NCBI RefSeq assembly: GCF_016458305.1
Contig: NZ_JAEMHL010000007.1
Span: forward strand, 62,001-126,000
Direction of reading: 5' to 3'
Origin: Geomonas anaerohicana
GTDB lineage: Bacteria > Desulfobacterota > Desulfuromonadia > Geobacterales > Geobacteraceae
DNA: 64,000 nucleotides
Part shown: positions 15,660-24,473 of the stretch, piece after piece
Position numbering within the stretch: the first letter of the stretch is position 1
How the letters are laid out: each line of letters starts with the position of its first letter
Position numbers and translations under genes: made by a program
Notes under the pieces: generated by a model
The model's database searches: none
What the model saw: the letters and a program-made list of their open reading frames with translations, nothing else
What the model was told of the DNA's origin: nothing

Positions 15660-16655
15660 ATGAAAAAACACCTCTGTCTGGCACTGCTCTTCCTGGGGCT
15701 GACCGCACCGTTTGCGGCGGCACAGGAACAACCCACCATCTACACCATCGTCCCCGGCGACACCCTGTGGGGGCTCTCGCAGCGCTTCCTGAAGGATCCC
15801 TACTACTGGCCCAACGTCTGGGCCAACAACCAGTCGGTCGGCAATCCCCATTTCATCTATCCGGGCCAGAAGGTACGCATCTATTCCGACCGCATCGAGA
15901 TCGGGCCGGCGACCGACGTCCCGGCGGCGCCCCAGGCCTCCGCCTCCCAGGAACAGCGCGAGGAGCCGCAAGCGGTGACCTTCTCGGTCAACGGCAGCGA
16001 AGGGTTCCTGATCGAGAACGGCATGAAACCGTCCGGGACCGTGATCTCCCTGCACCAGAACCGGGAGATGGCCGGCACCGACGACATCGTCTACACGGAC
16101 ATCGGGCGCGCCCAGGGCGGCAACCCGGGTGACCGCTACCAGATCTTCAAGAAGATCGGCCCGGTAAGCCACCCGGTCACCAACGTGATCCTCGGCCAGC
16201 AGGTGATACCGCTGGGCGAGTTGCAGCTCTCCGAGCTGGAGGAAAAGGCTTCCAAGGCCATCGTCACCAAGTCGTTCCAGGAAATCAGCGCGGGCTCCTT
16301 CCTGCTTCCCTACCAGGAGCGCAAGCTGACCATTCCGCTCAAGTCCGCCGACCGCGATCTCACCGGCTATATCGTGCAGACCCAGACCGGCAACCAGGCC
16401 CTGGCGGTAAACGACGTGGTCTTCCTCGACCTGGGCAAGGCCCAGGGGGTGCAGGCCGGCAACATGCTGTACATCGTGCGCGACGTGGTGCCCGACCAGC
16501 GCTACGCCAACGCCAAGATCGAGAAGCTCCCGGTGGAGGTGATCGGAGCACTTGTGGTGGTCTCCATCGGCATGAACAGCTCCACCGCCGTCATCGTGAA
16601 GAGCGTGGACACCGTGTACCGCGGCGACCGCGTGGAGATGAAAAAGAGCAGGTGA
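15660..16655 (+). CDS. Secreted LysM-domain protein
   Basis: 331 residues from an ATG preceded by AAAGGAG. Signal peptide 1-22 (cleavage near AAAQ). One LysM domain at about 27-72 (YTIVPGDTLWGLSQRF, then IYPGQKVRI) would bind peptidoglycan. The remaining 260 residues form an all-beta region without a recognised catalytic motif. The gene sits 19 bp upstream of dprA on the same strand. It may be a cell-wall-associated periplasmic protein; no enzyme activity is suggested by the sequence. Confidence 0.82.
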   Translation: MKKHLCLALLFLGLTAPFAAAQEQPTIYTIVPGDTLWGLSQRFLKDPYYWPNVWANNQSVGNPHFIYPGQKVRIYSDRIEIGPATDVPAAPQASASQEQREEPQAVTFSVNGSEGFLIENGMKPSGTVISLHQNREMAGTDDIVYTDIGRAQGGNPGDRYQIFKKIGPVSHPVTNVILGQQVIPLGELQLSELEEKASKAIVTKSFQEISAGSFLLPYQERKLTIPLKSADRDLTGYIVQTQTGNQALAVNDVVFLDLGKAQGVQAGNMLYIVRDVVPDQRYANAKIEKLPVEVIGALVVVSIGMNSSTAVIVKSVDTVYRGDRVEMKKSR

Positions 16656-16674
16656 CGCCAAAGGGGGTAACCCC

Positions 16675-17754
16675 ATGGATCACTACTATTGGTTCGCGCT
16701 GAAGTCCGTGCCGCAGGTGGGTAACGTCACCTTCCTGCGGCTTTTGGCGCACTTCGGATCTCCGCAGGCGGCGCTCGAGGCTTCCTTCGAGGAGCTTGCC
16801 GCGGTCAAGGGGGTGAGCGCTGCTACCGCCCGCTCCATCGCCGGGCACGACTACCGCGCCGGGGCCGAGGCCGAATGCGAGCGGGTGCGGCGCGGCGGCG
16901 CGCAGGTGGTGGACATCCTCTCCGAACGCTACCCGCGCCTCTTGATGCAGATATCCGACCCGCCCCCCTTCCTCTACCTCAGGGGGGCTATCGAGGGAAG
17001 CGAGACCGCGGTGGCCATGGTCGGCTCCCGGCATGCCACCCAATACGGCCTGTGTACCGCGACCCGCCTCGGCAAGGAGTTGGCCGGGCAGGGTGTCACG
17101 GTGGTTTCCGGCATGGCGCGCGGCATCGACACCGCCAGCCACTGGGGGTGCCTCAAGGCGGGAGGGCGCAGCATCGCCGTCCTCGGCTGCGGCGTCGACG
17201 TGATCTATCCGCCGGAAAACGCTGCGCTCTACCGCACCCTGTGCGAGCAGGGCGCGCTGGTCAGCGAGTTCCCCATGGGGACCTCCCCCGTGCCCGAGAA
17301 CTTCCCCAGGCGTAACCGCATCATCAGCGCACTGGCCCGCGGGGTGCTGGTGGTCGAGGCGGGGGAGGGGAGCGGATCGCTGATCACGGCGCAGTACGCG
17401 CTGGAGCAGGGGCGAGAGGTGTTCGCCGTCCCGGGTAACGTCACCACGTCCGGCAGCCGCGGCGTCAACGGTCTCATCAAGCAGGGAGCCAAGCTGGTGG
17501 AACGGGTGGAGGACATCCTCGAGGAGCTTGGCATCGTGCCGTTGGCGACCCACCCCCAGGAACAGCCCCCGGCTTTCCCGCTCACCCCGCAGGAGGCCGA
17601 ACTCTACACCCTGCTCAGTCAGGGCGTGCTGCAGATCGACGATATCATCGTACAGAGCGCGTTGACAGCAGGCGAGGTTTCCGCTACCTTACTTCGCTTG
17701 GAAGTGAAAGGGATCATCATTCAGCTTCCCGGCAAACGCTTTGCGGTCGTCTGA
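16675..17754 (+). CDS. dprA: DNA-processing protein DprA
   Basis: 359 residues, standard size. An N-terminal helical (HhH-like) part is followed by the Rossmann-type DprA/Smf core. Its hallmark motifs are VGSRHATQYG, SGMARGIDTASH, a Gly-rich VLGCGVDVIYP and FPRRNRIISAL. The C-terminal ~60 residues look like the DprA winged-helix domain. DprA binds incoming single-stranded DNA and loads RecA during transformation. It is followed 25 bp later by topA, the common dprA-topA arrangement. Confidence 0.95.
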   Translation: MDHYYWFALKSVPQVGNVTFLRLLAHFGSPQAALEASFEELAAVKGVSAATARSIAGHDYRAGAEAECERVRRGGAQVVDILSERYPRLLMQISDPPPFLYLRGAIEGSETAVAMVGSRHATQYGLCTATRLGKELAGQGVTVVSGMARGIDTASHWGCLKAGGRSIAVLGCGVDVIYPPENAALYRTLCEQGALVSEFPMGTSPVPENFPRRNRIISALARGVLVVEAGEGSGSLITAQYALEQGREVFAVPGNVTTSGSRGVNGLIKQGAKLVERVEDILEELGIVPLATHPQEQPPAFPLTPQEAELYTLLSQGVLQIDDIIVQSALTAGEVSATLLRLEVKGIIIQLPGKRFAVV

Positions 17755-17779
17755 ACCAATACCGTAACCAGGTGGACAC

Positions 17780-20122
17780 ATGTCTCAGAATCTCGTCATA
17801 GTCGAGTCTCCCGCCAAGGCGAAGACCATAGAAAAATTTCTCGGCCCCGATTACAAGGTGCTGGCGTCGTTCGGCCACGTGCGCGCGCTCCCCAGCAAGC
17901 AGGGGTCCGTGGACGTGGAGCACGATTTCGAGCCCAAGTACGCGGTGCTCCCCGAGAGCAAGAAACACATCGACGCCATCAAGAAAGAGATGAAGGGGAT
18001 CTCCTCGCTGCTCCTGGCGACAGACCCCGACCGCGAGGGGGAGGCCATCTCCTGGCACCTCCTGGCGGCGCTCGGACTGGACGGCAAGAAGAAAGTACCC
18101 TTCGACATCAAGCGCGTGGTGTTCCACGAGATCACCAAGGACGCCATCGTGCACGCGGTGCAAAACCCGCGCGGCATCTCGGGGCACCTGGTGGACGCGC
18201 AGCAGGCGCGCTCGATCCTGGACTACCTGGTCGGCTTCACCCTCTCCCCGTTCTTGTGGAAGAAGATCCGTTACGGTCTCTCCGCAGGGCGCGTGCAGTC
18301 GGTCGCGCTGAGACTCATCTGCGAGCGCGAGAAGGAGATCCAGGCCTTCAAGGAGCAGGAGTACTGGACCATCGGCGCCAAGCTGGAGACCGCTAAAAAG
18401 CAGGGGCTCACCGCGGCGCTGGTCGAGGCGGAAGGGAAGAAGCTCGGCAAGTTCGACATCCCGGACCGCGAGGCGGCCTTCAAGCTCTATGCGAAACTGG
18501 GGGGCAAGGGCGAATTTCCCAAACAGGAAGGTGACGACGGCGCGACGCCGCTCGTGGTGCAGACGCCGACGAACCCGGAGTACCGCGTCGACAAGGTCAC
18601 CAAGAGCGAGAGAAAGCGTTCGCCTTCCCCGCCGTTCACCACCTCCACCTTGCAGCAGGAGGCGGCCAGGAAACTGGGCTTCTCCGCCAAGAAGACCATG
18701 TCCACCGCGCAGAAACTCTACGAGGGCATCGACGTCGGCGAGGGTGCCGTCGGTCTCATCACCTACATGCGTACCGACTCCGTGGCGCTCTCCAACGTGG
18801 CGCTGGAGGACGCGCGGCAGCTGATCACCTCGCTCTACGGCAAGGAATACGCCCTTGAGAAGCCCCGCTTCTTCAAGAACAAGTCCAAGAACGCCCAGGA
18901 AGCGCACGAGGCGGTCCGCCCGACCTACATCTCCAAGACCCCGATCGAGGTGAAGAAGTTCCTCACCTCGGACCAGTTCAAGCTCTACGACCTGATCTGG
19001 AAGCGGACCGTCGCCTGCCAGATGGCCGAGGCGCTTTTGGACCAGACCTCGGTCGAGATCACCGCCGGCGCGGGCTTCCGTTTCCGCGTGGCCGGCACCG
19101 TGATCCGCTTTGCCGGCTTCATGAAGCTCTACATCGAGGGTGTCGACGACGAGGCCGAGGACAAGGAGAAGGAAGGGACGCTCCCGCCGCTTGCCGAGGG
19201 TGACATCCTGAAGCTGCAGCAGCTGCTCCCCGAGCGCCACTTCACCCAGCCGCCGCCGCGCTACACCGAGGCGACCCTGGTGAAGACCCTGGAGGAGTAC
19301 GGCATCGGGCGTCCGTCCACCTACGCCTCGATCATGAACACCATCATCGAAAGGAAGTACGCGCGCCTGGACAAGAAGCGCTTCTTCCCCGAGGACGTGG
19401 GGATGGTGGTCTCGGACCTGTTGACCAACCACTTCAACCAGTACGTCGACTACAACTTCACCGCCAACCTCGAGGAACAGCTCGACATGGTGTCGCGCGG
19501 CGAGAAGCAGTGGCGGCCCCTGTTGCACGAGTTCTGGGGGCCGTTCATCAACCTCTTGAAGCTCAAGGAAGGTGAGGTGAGCAAGTCCGACCTGACCACC
19601 GAGGCCACCGACGAGGTCTGCCCCGAGTGTGGCAAGCCGCTGGTGGTGAAGCTGGGCAAGTTCGGAAAGTTCTTCGCCTGCACCGGCTACCCCGAGTGCC
19701 GCTACATCCGTCCTCTCGACAAGGAGACCGGCGAGGTGGTCGAGCCGGTGGTTTCCGAGGAAGTCTGCGACAAGTGCGGCAGCCACATGCTGATCAAGGA
19801 AGGGCGCTTCGGCAAGTACCTGGCATGCTCCGCGTACCCCAACTGCAAGAACATCCAGCCGCTGGTTAAGCCCAAGGGAACCGGCATCACCTGCACCGCC
19901 TGCGGCAAGGGGGAGTTGATCGAGAAGAAGTCCCGCTTCGGCAAGCTCTTCTACTCCTGCAACCGTTATCCCGAGTGCAAGTTCGCGCTGTGGGATCTTC
20001 CCGTGCAGAAGCCCTGTCCCAAGTGTGGTTTCCCGCTGTTGGTGAAGAAGGTCTACAAGCGTGAGGGCGAGTTCCTCAAGTGTCCCAAGGAAGGTTGCGA
20101 CTACCAGAGCAACAAGGAGTAG
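17780..20122 (+). CDS. topA: DNA topoisomerase I
   Basis: 780 residues. The Toprim domain is at the N-terminus (VIVESPAKAKTIEKFLG; the acidic DPDREGEAI motif near residues 76-84). The catalytic Tyr lies in TYMRTDSVALS (about residue 330). The C-terminus carries four zinc ribbons in a row (CPECG, CDKCG, CTACG and CPKCG, each with a distal Cys pair) from about residue 613 onward. The enzyme relaxes negative supercoils by type IA strand passage. It lies downstream of dprA and probably shares its transcript. A hairpin repeat follows 7 bp after the stop. Confidence 0.97.
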   Translation: MSQNLVIVESPAKAKTIEKFLGPDYKVLASFGHVRALPSKQGSVDVEHDFEPKYAVLPESKKHIDAIKKEMKGISSLLLATDPDREGEAISWHLLAALGLDGKKKVPFDIKRVVFHEITKDAIVHAVQNPRGISGHLVDAQQARSILDYLVGFTLSPFLWKKIRYGLSAGRVQSVALRLICEREKEIQAFKEQEYWTIGAKLETAKKQGLTAALVEAEGKKLGKFDIPDREAAFKLYAKLGGKGEFPKQEGDDGATPLVVQTPTNPEYRVDKVTKSERKRSPSPPFTTSTLQQEAARKLGFSAKKTMSTAQKLYEGIDVGEGAVGLITYMRTDSVALSNVALEDARQLITSLYGKEYALEKPRFFKNKSKNAQEAHEAVRPTYISKTPIEVKKFLTSDQFKLYDLIWKRTVACQMAEALLDQTSVEITAGAGFRFRVAGTVIRFAGFMKLYIEGVDDEAEDKEKEGTLPPLAEGDILKLQQLLPERHFTQPPPRYTEATLVKTLEEYGIGRPSTYASIMNTIIERKYARLDKKRFFPEDVGMVVSDLLTNHFNQYVDYNFTANLEEQLDMVSRGEKQWRPLLHEFWGPFINLLKLKEGEVSKSDLTTEATDEVCPECGKPLVVKLGKFGKFFACTGYPECRYIRPLDKETGEVVEPVVSEEVCDKCGSHMLIKEGRFGKYLACSAYPNCKNIQPLVKPKGTGITCTACGKGELIEKKSRFGKLFYSCNRYPECKFALWDLPVQKPCPKCGFPLLVKKVYKREGEFLKCPKEGCDYQSNKE

Positions 20123-20128
20123 GGGTGA

Positions 20129-20160
20129 GGGGGACTGGCTCCGCAGGTGCCTGTCCCCTT
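20129..20160 (+). terminator. Hairpin repeat acting as topA terminator
   Basis: The hairpin GGGGAC-TGGCTCC...GGTGCCT-GTCCCC is followed by TT. The same element recurs at 49885-49917, again directly behind a stop codon, so it is a dispersed terminator-like repeat. Confidence 0.65.
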
Positions 20161-20214
20161 ACCGCCAGTATCGGTAATGAGCGCGGGGTCTTCGGACCCC
20201 GCTTTGATTTTGGC

Positions 20215-20520
20215 GGCACAAAGATCAAAAGCTTCAACGCCAAGGGGCGAAGGCGCAAAGGCGCAAAGGGAAAAGCAGGTTGTGTTTCCCCCCTCTTTTA
20301 GTTGTAGAGGTTTCTCTTTGCGTCTCTGCGGCACTGCGTCTTTGCGTTAAAGCTTTTAAAAGGCTTTTGGTAACGCAAAGCCGCAGAGTCGCAAAGGGAC
20401 AAGCGGTTTTCCCTTCTGAAGGTTTTCGTTGTTTCATTGCGTCCTTGCGTCTTTGCGTTATATAAATGGTTTTTGTCTTAGATTTTTCTCTGCGCCCTGG
20501 CGGCTCTGCGTCTTTGCGTT
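20215..20520. repeat. Intergenic repeat cluster with GCGTCTTTGCGTT copies
   Basis: The 432-bp gap between topA and trmFO has no plausible gene. It holds three direct copies of GCGTCTTTGCGTT (20336-20348, 20447-20459, 20508-20520) and inverted versions rich in CGCAAAG (20235-20272, 20373-20398). A related cluster lies at 49955-50066. The last copy ends about 35 bp before the trmFO start codon. Confidence 0.75.
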
Positions 20521-20554
20521 AAAGCTTTAGTTGTTAATAGATTTAGGAGAAGTA

Positions 20555-21868
20555 ATGACCCAGCAGATCACGGTAATAGGCGGCGGACTGGCCGGATGCG
20601 AGGCGGCCTGGCAGGCAGCCAAGCGCGGCGTGAAGGTTCGCCTGTACGAAATGAAGCCCGGCAAGTACTCCGAGGCACACCACCTCCCCGGGCTCTCCGA
20701 ACTGGTCTGCTCCAACTCGCTGCGCGGCGACTCCCTCGAGAACGCGGTCGGCCTCTTGAAGGAAGAACTGCGCCGCCTCGACTCGCTCTTCATGGAAGGG
20801 GCGGAGGCCACCAAGGTCCCCGCCGGTGGCGCGCTGGCCGTCGACCGCGAACTCTTCTCCAACTACATCACCCAAAAGATCGAGGAGCACCCCGACATCG
20901 AGGTGGTGCGCGAAGAGCTGACCCATATCCCGGAAGAGGGGATCGTGGTGGTGGCCTCGGGCCCCCTCACCAGCGGCGCGCTGGCCGAAGAGATCGGCCG
21001 CCTGGCCGGCAACTACCTCTACTTCTACGACGCCATCGCCCCCATCGTCGCCGCCGATTCCATCGACTACGACAAGGCCTTCCGCGCCTCCCGCTACGGC
21101 AAGGGTGACGGAGACGACTACCTCAACTGCCCGATGGACGAGGAGCAGTACCACGACTTCGTCAAGGAACTCCTGGCCGCCGAGAAGGTGGAGCCCAAGA
21201 GCTTCGAGAAGGTGGTGCACTTCGAGGGATGCATGCCCATCGAGGAGATGGCGAGCCGCGGCGTGGAGACGCTGCGCTTCGGCCCGATGAAGCCGGTGGG
21301 CCTCACCGATCCGCGTGTCGGCGTGGAACCCTACGCCGTAATCCAACTGCGTCAGGAGAACCGCGAGGCGACCATGTTCAACCTGGTCGGCTTCCAGACC
21401 AAGCTCACCTGGCCCGAGCAGAAGCGGATCTTCCGCATGATCCCGGGCCTGGAGCAGGCGCAGTTCCTGCGCCTGGGCTCCATGCACCGCAACACCTTCA
21501 TCAACGCGCCGGAGCTCCTTGCCGCCACCTGCCAGTTGAAGAGCGATCCCCGCATCCTCTTCGCCGGCCAGATCACCGGCGTGGAAGGCTACGTCGAGTC
21601 CGCCTCCAGCGGCTTCGTCGCCGGGGTCAACGCGGCGCGTATGGCCAAGGGGGAGGAACTGGTCGTCCCGCCCGCTGAAACCGCCATCGGCGCGCTGGCG
21701 CGCCACATCACCAACACCGAAGCGGCCCACTTCCAGCCCATGAACGTCAACTACGGGCTCTTCCCGCCGCTCATCGGGCGCATCAAGAAGAAAGAAAAGC
21801 GCGGGCTCCTGGCCCAACGAGGTCTGGAAGCACTGCAAGCGTGGCTGCCTAAGGTCGTAGCTGAGTAG
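20555..21868 (+). CDS. trmFO: Folate/FAD-dependent tRNA m5U54 methyltransferase TrmFO
   Basis: 437 residues from the ATG with AGGAGA 4 nt upstream; an in-frame TTG 24 nt earlier is rejected. The N-terminus has the FAD Rossmann motif ([12 protein letters not shown]), then [22 protein letters not shown] and the C-terminal [12 protein letters not shown] segment, all family hallmarks. It uses methylene-tetrahydrofolate and FADH2 to methylate U54 in the T-loop of tRNAs. The gene follows topA, as in many Desulfuromonadia and Firmicutes. Confidence 0.96.
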   Translation: MTQQITVIGGGLAGCEAAWQAAKRGVKVRLYEMKPGKYSEAHHLPGLSELVCSNSLRGDSLENAVGLLKEELRRLDSLFMEGAEATKVPAGGALAVDRELFSNYITQKIEEHPDIEVVREELTHIPEEGIVVVASGPLTSGALAEEIGRLAGNYLYFYDAIAPIVAADSIDYDKAFRASRYGKGDGDDYLNCPMDEEQYHDFVKELLAAEKVEPKSFEKVVHFEGCMPIEEMASRGVETLRFGPMKPVGLTDPRVGVEPYAVIQLRQENREATMFNLVGFQTKLTWPEQKRIFRMIPGLEQAQFLRLGSMHRNTFINAPELLAATCQLKSDPRILFAGQITGVEGYVESASSGFVAGVNAARMAKGEELVVPPAETAIGALARHITNTEAAHFQPMNVNYGLFPPLIGRIKKKEKRGLLAQRGLEALQAWLPKVVAE

Positions 21869-21887
21869 TCGCCGCGCCCCAGCGTCC

Positions 21888-21927
21888 CCACCTTGTAAAA
21901 GGGGGGACAGGGGGGATTTCGAGCCGC
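21888..21927. repeat. Copy of the C5/G5 dispersed repeat
   Basis: A hairpin (CCACCTTGTAAAAGGGGGG type) with a GGGGGGATTT tail lies just after trmFO. It is a member of the family seen at 959, 26175 and 29759. Confidence 0.6.
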
Positions 21928-21953
21928 CCGCCGGGCGTGCCGGGGAGGTTGCT

Positions 21954-22154
21954 ATGACGGGGAACAAGGAACGGCAGGAGATAAGCGTCGTCGGGCGGCT
22001 GCTTTCGCTGGAGGCCCTGGTCTTTGTCATGGGGGTCGCCTCCCTGGTGTATGGCCTGGCCACGGGCACGCACTGGAAAACGGTACTGGGCGTCATCGTC
22101 GTCCTTGCCGTCATCCTGATCTTTAGATTCTGCCGCCGTTGTAGGGGCGAATAA
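21954..22154 (+). CDS. Small two-helix membrane protein
   Basis: 66 residues, with a good Shine-Dalgarno (GGGGAGG, 5 nt from the ATG). Two hydrophobic segments (about 19-36 and 42-58) are separated by a short GTHWK loop, and the end is basic and Cys-containing (FRFCRRCRGE). No homology is recognised. Codon use fits the host, so it is probably a real but uncharacterised inner-membrane protein. Confidence 0.55.
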   Translation: MTGNKERQEISVVGRLLSLEALVFVMGVASLVYGLATGTHWKTVLGVIVVLAVILIFRFCRRCRGE

Positions 22155-22231
22155 CCATTCGCCCCTACAGTAAACCATGCCGTTCCAGTCGCCGTCCCAT
22201 CGAGGAGAGGCGGCCTTGAAGAGGAGAAACA

Positions 22232-22807
22232 ATGTCAGCAACCACCATCGTCCTGGCCTCCGCCTCCCCCAGGCGCAGCGAACTCCTGGAATCCGCCGGG
22301 ATCAGCTTCCGCGTTCTGCCCGCCGATATCTGCGAGGATCAGCTCCCCGGCGAGGAACCGGTCGACCACGTGCTGCGCCTGGCCGAAGGAAAGGCTAGGG
22401 CCGCGGCCGGAATGACCGAGGGGCGCTTCTTCCTCGGCGCCGATACCATCGTCCTCTGTGACGGCGAGATCATGGGGAAACCCAAGGACCACGCCGACGC
22501 CCAGCGCATGTTGAGAAAGCTTTCCGGCGTGCCGCACGAGGTGGTGACCGGCTTCGCCATCTACGACCGCGAGCGCGACGACGCCCTGGTGGAGGCGGTG
22601 CGCACCAAGGTCTTCTTCAAGCCGCTGCGCGACGAGGAGATCGACGCCTACATCGCCACCGGCTGCCCCTTCGACAAGGCCGGCGGCTACGCCATCCAGG
22701 GGGGCGCCGCCCACATGGTGCAGAAGATCGACGGCTCCTACACCAACGTGGTGGGGCTGCCGCTGTGCGAAGTGGTCGAAAAGCTCAGGGTCTTGGGCGC
22801 ACTGTAG
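22232..22807 (+). CDS. maf: Maf family nucleoside triphosphate pyrophosphatase
   Basis: 191 residues, typical length. It begins with the Maf motif SASPRRSELLESAGI and carries the second conserved segment GADTIVLCDGEIMGKP and the C-terminal AGGYAIQGGA. Maf proteins hydrolyse dTTP/UTP or modified nucleotides to the monophosphate. AGGAG precedes the ATG. It lies 16 bp before the YggS-type gene, probably as one operon. Confidence 0.94.
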   Translation: MSATTIVLASASPRRSELLESAGISFRVLPADICEDQLPGEEPVDHVLRLAEGKARAAAGMTEGRFFLGADTIVLCDGEIMGKPKDHADAQRMLRKLSGVPHEVVTGFAIYDRERDDALVEAVRTKVFFKPLRDEEIDAYIATGCPFDKAGGYAIQGGAAHMVQKIDGSYTNVVGLPLCEVVEKLRVLGAL

Positions 22808-22823
22808 CAGGAAGGGAGTAGTG

Positions 22824-23519
22824 ATGGGCGAGATTGCCGAACATCTCAGGGAGATCCGTGAACGCATCGCGCAGGCCGCAGTCCGGGCCGGCCGCGATCC
22901 CAAAACGGTGCGCCTGGTAGCCGTTTCCAAGACCAAGCCTGCCGCTGCCATAGCAGAGGCCTTCGCCTGCGGCCAGGTCATCTTCGGAGAAAATTACGTC
23001 CAGGAACTGGTGACGAAGCAACCCGAACTCCCGGCGGAGATCTCGTGGCATTTCATCGGCAGCCTGCAGAGCAACAAGGTGCGCCAGATCGCCGGCAAGG
23101 TGGACCTGGTCCACTCGGTGGACCGCCCGAGCCTGGCCCGCGAGATCGACCGGCAGTGGGGTGCCCTGGGCAAGGTGTGCGACATCCTGGTGCAGGTGAA
23201 CATTTCCCGCGAAGAGACCAAGGGGGGGACCAGCAGCGAGGAACTCCTCGACCTGGTGCGCGAGGTAGCACAACTGCCCCACATCAAGGTGAAGGGACTG
23301 ATGACCATGCCCCCGTTCTTCGACGACCCCGAGGGCGCGCGCCCTTACTTTCGCAAACTGCGCGAGCTGGCCGACGAGGTGAGGGAGGCTGCCATCCCCG
23401 GGGTGGAGATGCTGGAGTTGAGCATGGGGATGTCAGGCGATTTCGAAGCCGCCATCGAGGAAGGTGCCACCCTGGTGCGGGTCGGCTCCGCCCTGTTCGG
23501 CGAGCGCCAGTACCACTGA
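22824..23519 (+). CDS. YggS-type pyridoxal phosphate homeostasis protein
   Basis: 231 residues from ATG 22824, with GGGAG upstream; the GTG one codon earlier is less likely. It has the single-domain PLP-barrel motifs: AVSKTKPAAAIAEA (Schiff-base Lys), FGENYVQE, WHFIGSLQSNK, VQVNISREETKGG and LSMGMSGDFEAAI. The family binds PLP without catalysis and affects amino-acid and B6 balance. It overlaps no neighbour and sits between maf and a small membrane protein. Confidence 0.95.
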   Translation: MGEIAEHLREIRERIAQAAVRAGRDPKTVRLVAVSKTKPAAAIAEAFACGQVIFGENYVQELVTKQPELPAEISWHFIGSLQSNKVRQIAGKVDLVHSVDRPSLAREIDRQWGALGKVCDILVQVNISREETKGGTSSEELLDLVREVAQLPHIKVKGLMTMPPFFDDPEGARPYFRKLRELADEVREAAIPGVEMLELSMGMSGDFEAAIEEGATLVRVGSALFGERQYH

Positions 23520-23532
23520 AACGAAGGAGATC

Positions 23533-23766
23533 ATGATGCCAGGGCAGGGAAAGCAGGTATCAAAGCTGCGGCGCCCCTTCGTGGTAGCGGGCGCCGTGGT
23601 GGGTGCATCGTTTAGTGCTTGGTATCTCTACCGCAACTTCCGCAGCAGCGCGGCCGCGACCGATCCCATCTGGACCCGCTTCGTCAACGTCGCGCTCATC
23701 ATGTTCGTGTCCATCTACCTGGCCAACCTGCTGCGCCGCGGTGTGGAGTCCCTCAAGAAGCGCTAG
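23533..23766 (+). CDS. Small membrane protein, unknown
   Basis: 77 residues from an ATG with AAGGAG upstream. Two hydrophobic segments (about 18-33 and 48-63) flank a polar loop, and the tail is basic (RRGVESLKKR). It follows YggS by 13 bp. Its end overlaps the end of the convergent next gene by 4 bp. No family is recognised. Confidence 0.6.
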   Translation: MMPGQGKQVSKLRRPFVVAGAVVGASFSAWYLYRNFRSSAAATDPIWTRFVNVALIMFVSIYLANLLRRGVESLKKR

Positions 23767-24140
23767 TCTTCCTCGGCGATCTTGGCCGGTGCCGGCACCA
23801 GCGCCAGGAAGGTGGAAACCCGCTGGGCCACCAGCGATTCCAGTATGGCGAATACCAGCGAGATGGTGGCGTAGATAGCCAGCGTCGCCTCCATGGAGGC
23901 CGGGATGGAAAGGTCGTGCTGGGAATGGCGCACCATCCAGATCATGGCCACTGCCACCGCGCCGCAGCCGAACTGCCGCCACACCCAATTTTTCTGCTCG
24001 ACAAGTAGCTGCATCAACTGCTCGATCTCCCCTTCCAGGAAGCAGCGTTCCGCCATGATCCAGGACATGTAGATGCGAGGCAACATGACAGCGGTCATGG
24101 TCATGGTGACGGTCATCATCAGTGCGCCGAACATGTTCAT
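23763..24140 (-). CDS. Integral membrane protein, unknown
   Basis: 125 residues with a strong Shine-Dalgarno (GGAGGGGG, 5 nt before ATG). Three hydrophobic segments are visible (about 5-28, 54-70 and 83-105). Between the first two is an acidic amphipathic stretch (GEIEQLMQLLVEQKN). It converges on the small membrane gene on the plus strand. The sequence does not match a family I know. Confidence 0.65.
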   Translation of the reverse strand: MNMFGALMMTVTMTMTAVMLPRIYMSWIMAERCFLEGEIEQLMQLLVEQKNWVWRQFGCGAVAVAMIWMVRHSQHDLSIPASMEATLAIYATISLVFAILESLVAQRVSTFLALVPAPAKIAEED

Positions 24141-24473
24141 AAATCCCCCTCCGTTACCCGATCAGATTCATTGCTCTTGCCGTAGCACAAACAAAGCCCA
24201 AAACGCCTCGTGGCGACATTATCTCTCATTAAGACGAAAGGCACGTCATTACGACATGTTGCACTCGCTGCTGGTGTGTCGAAGTGCAGGGTGGGGTGAA
24301 TCATGCGGTGCATCGTGTACGGCTTTTGAACAGGTGCTGTTCGGTTATTACGCTAAAAGGCGCAGCAAAAACGAAAGAACCGGCGGTCTGCTTTCTTGAA
24401 GAAAATTAAGTTGTCACTGTAGCCGCGTTCGTGCTAACGCTGATAAGTTGCGAATTCAGCACAGGGAGAAAGC
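24141..24473. other. Gene-free spacer before the ABC-F gene
   Basis: 333 bp, more AT-rich than the flanks. I see no convincing ORF, known RNA or strong hairpin. It must hold the promoter for the ABC-F gene on the plus strand and for the membrane protein on the minus strand. Confidence 0.5.

Noticed and set aside
17717-19786. A 689-residue minus-strand open frame
   Set aside because: Antisense to topA, with residue composition typical of GC-rich shadows.
20215-20520. c-di-GMP (GEMM) riboswitch or CRISPR array
   Set aside because: CGCAAAG words resemble GEMM parts, but the required order of elements is missing. The repeats are irregular with no spacer structure.
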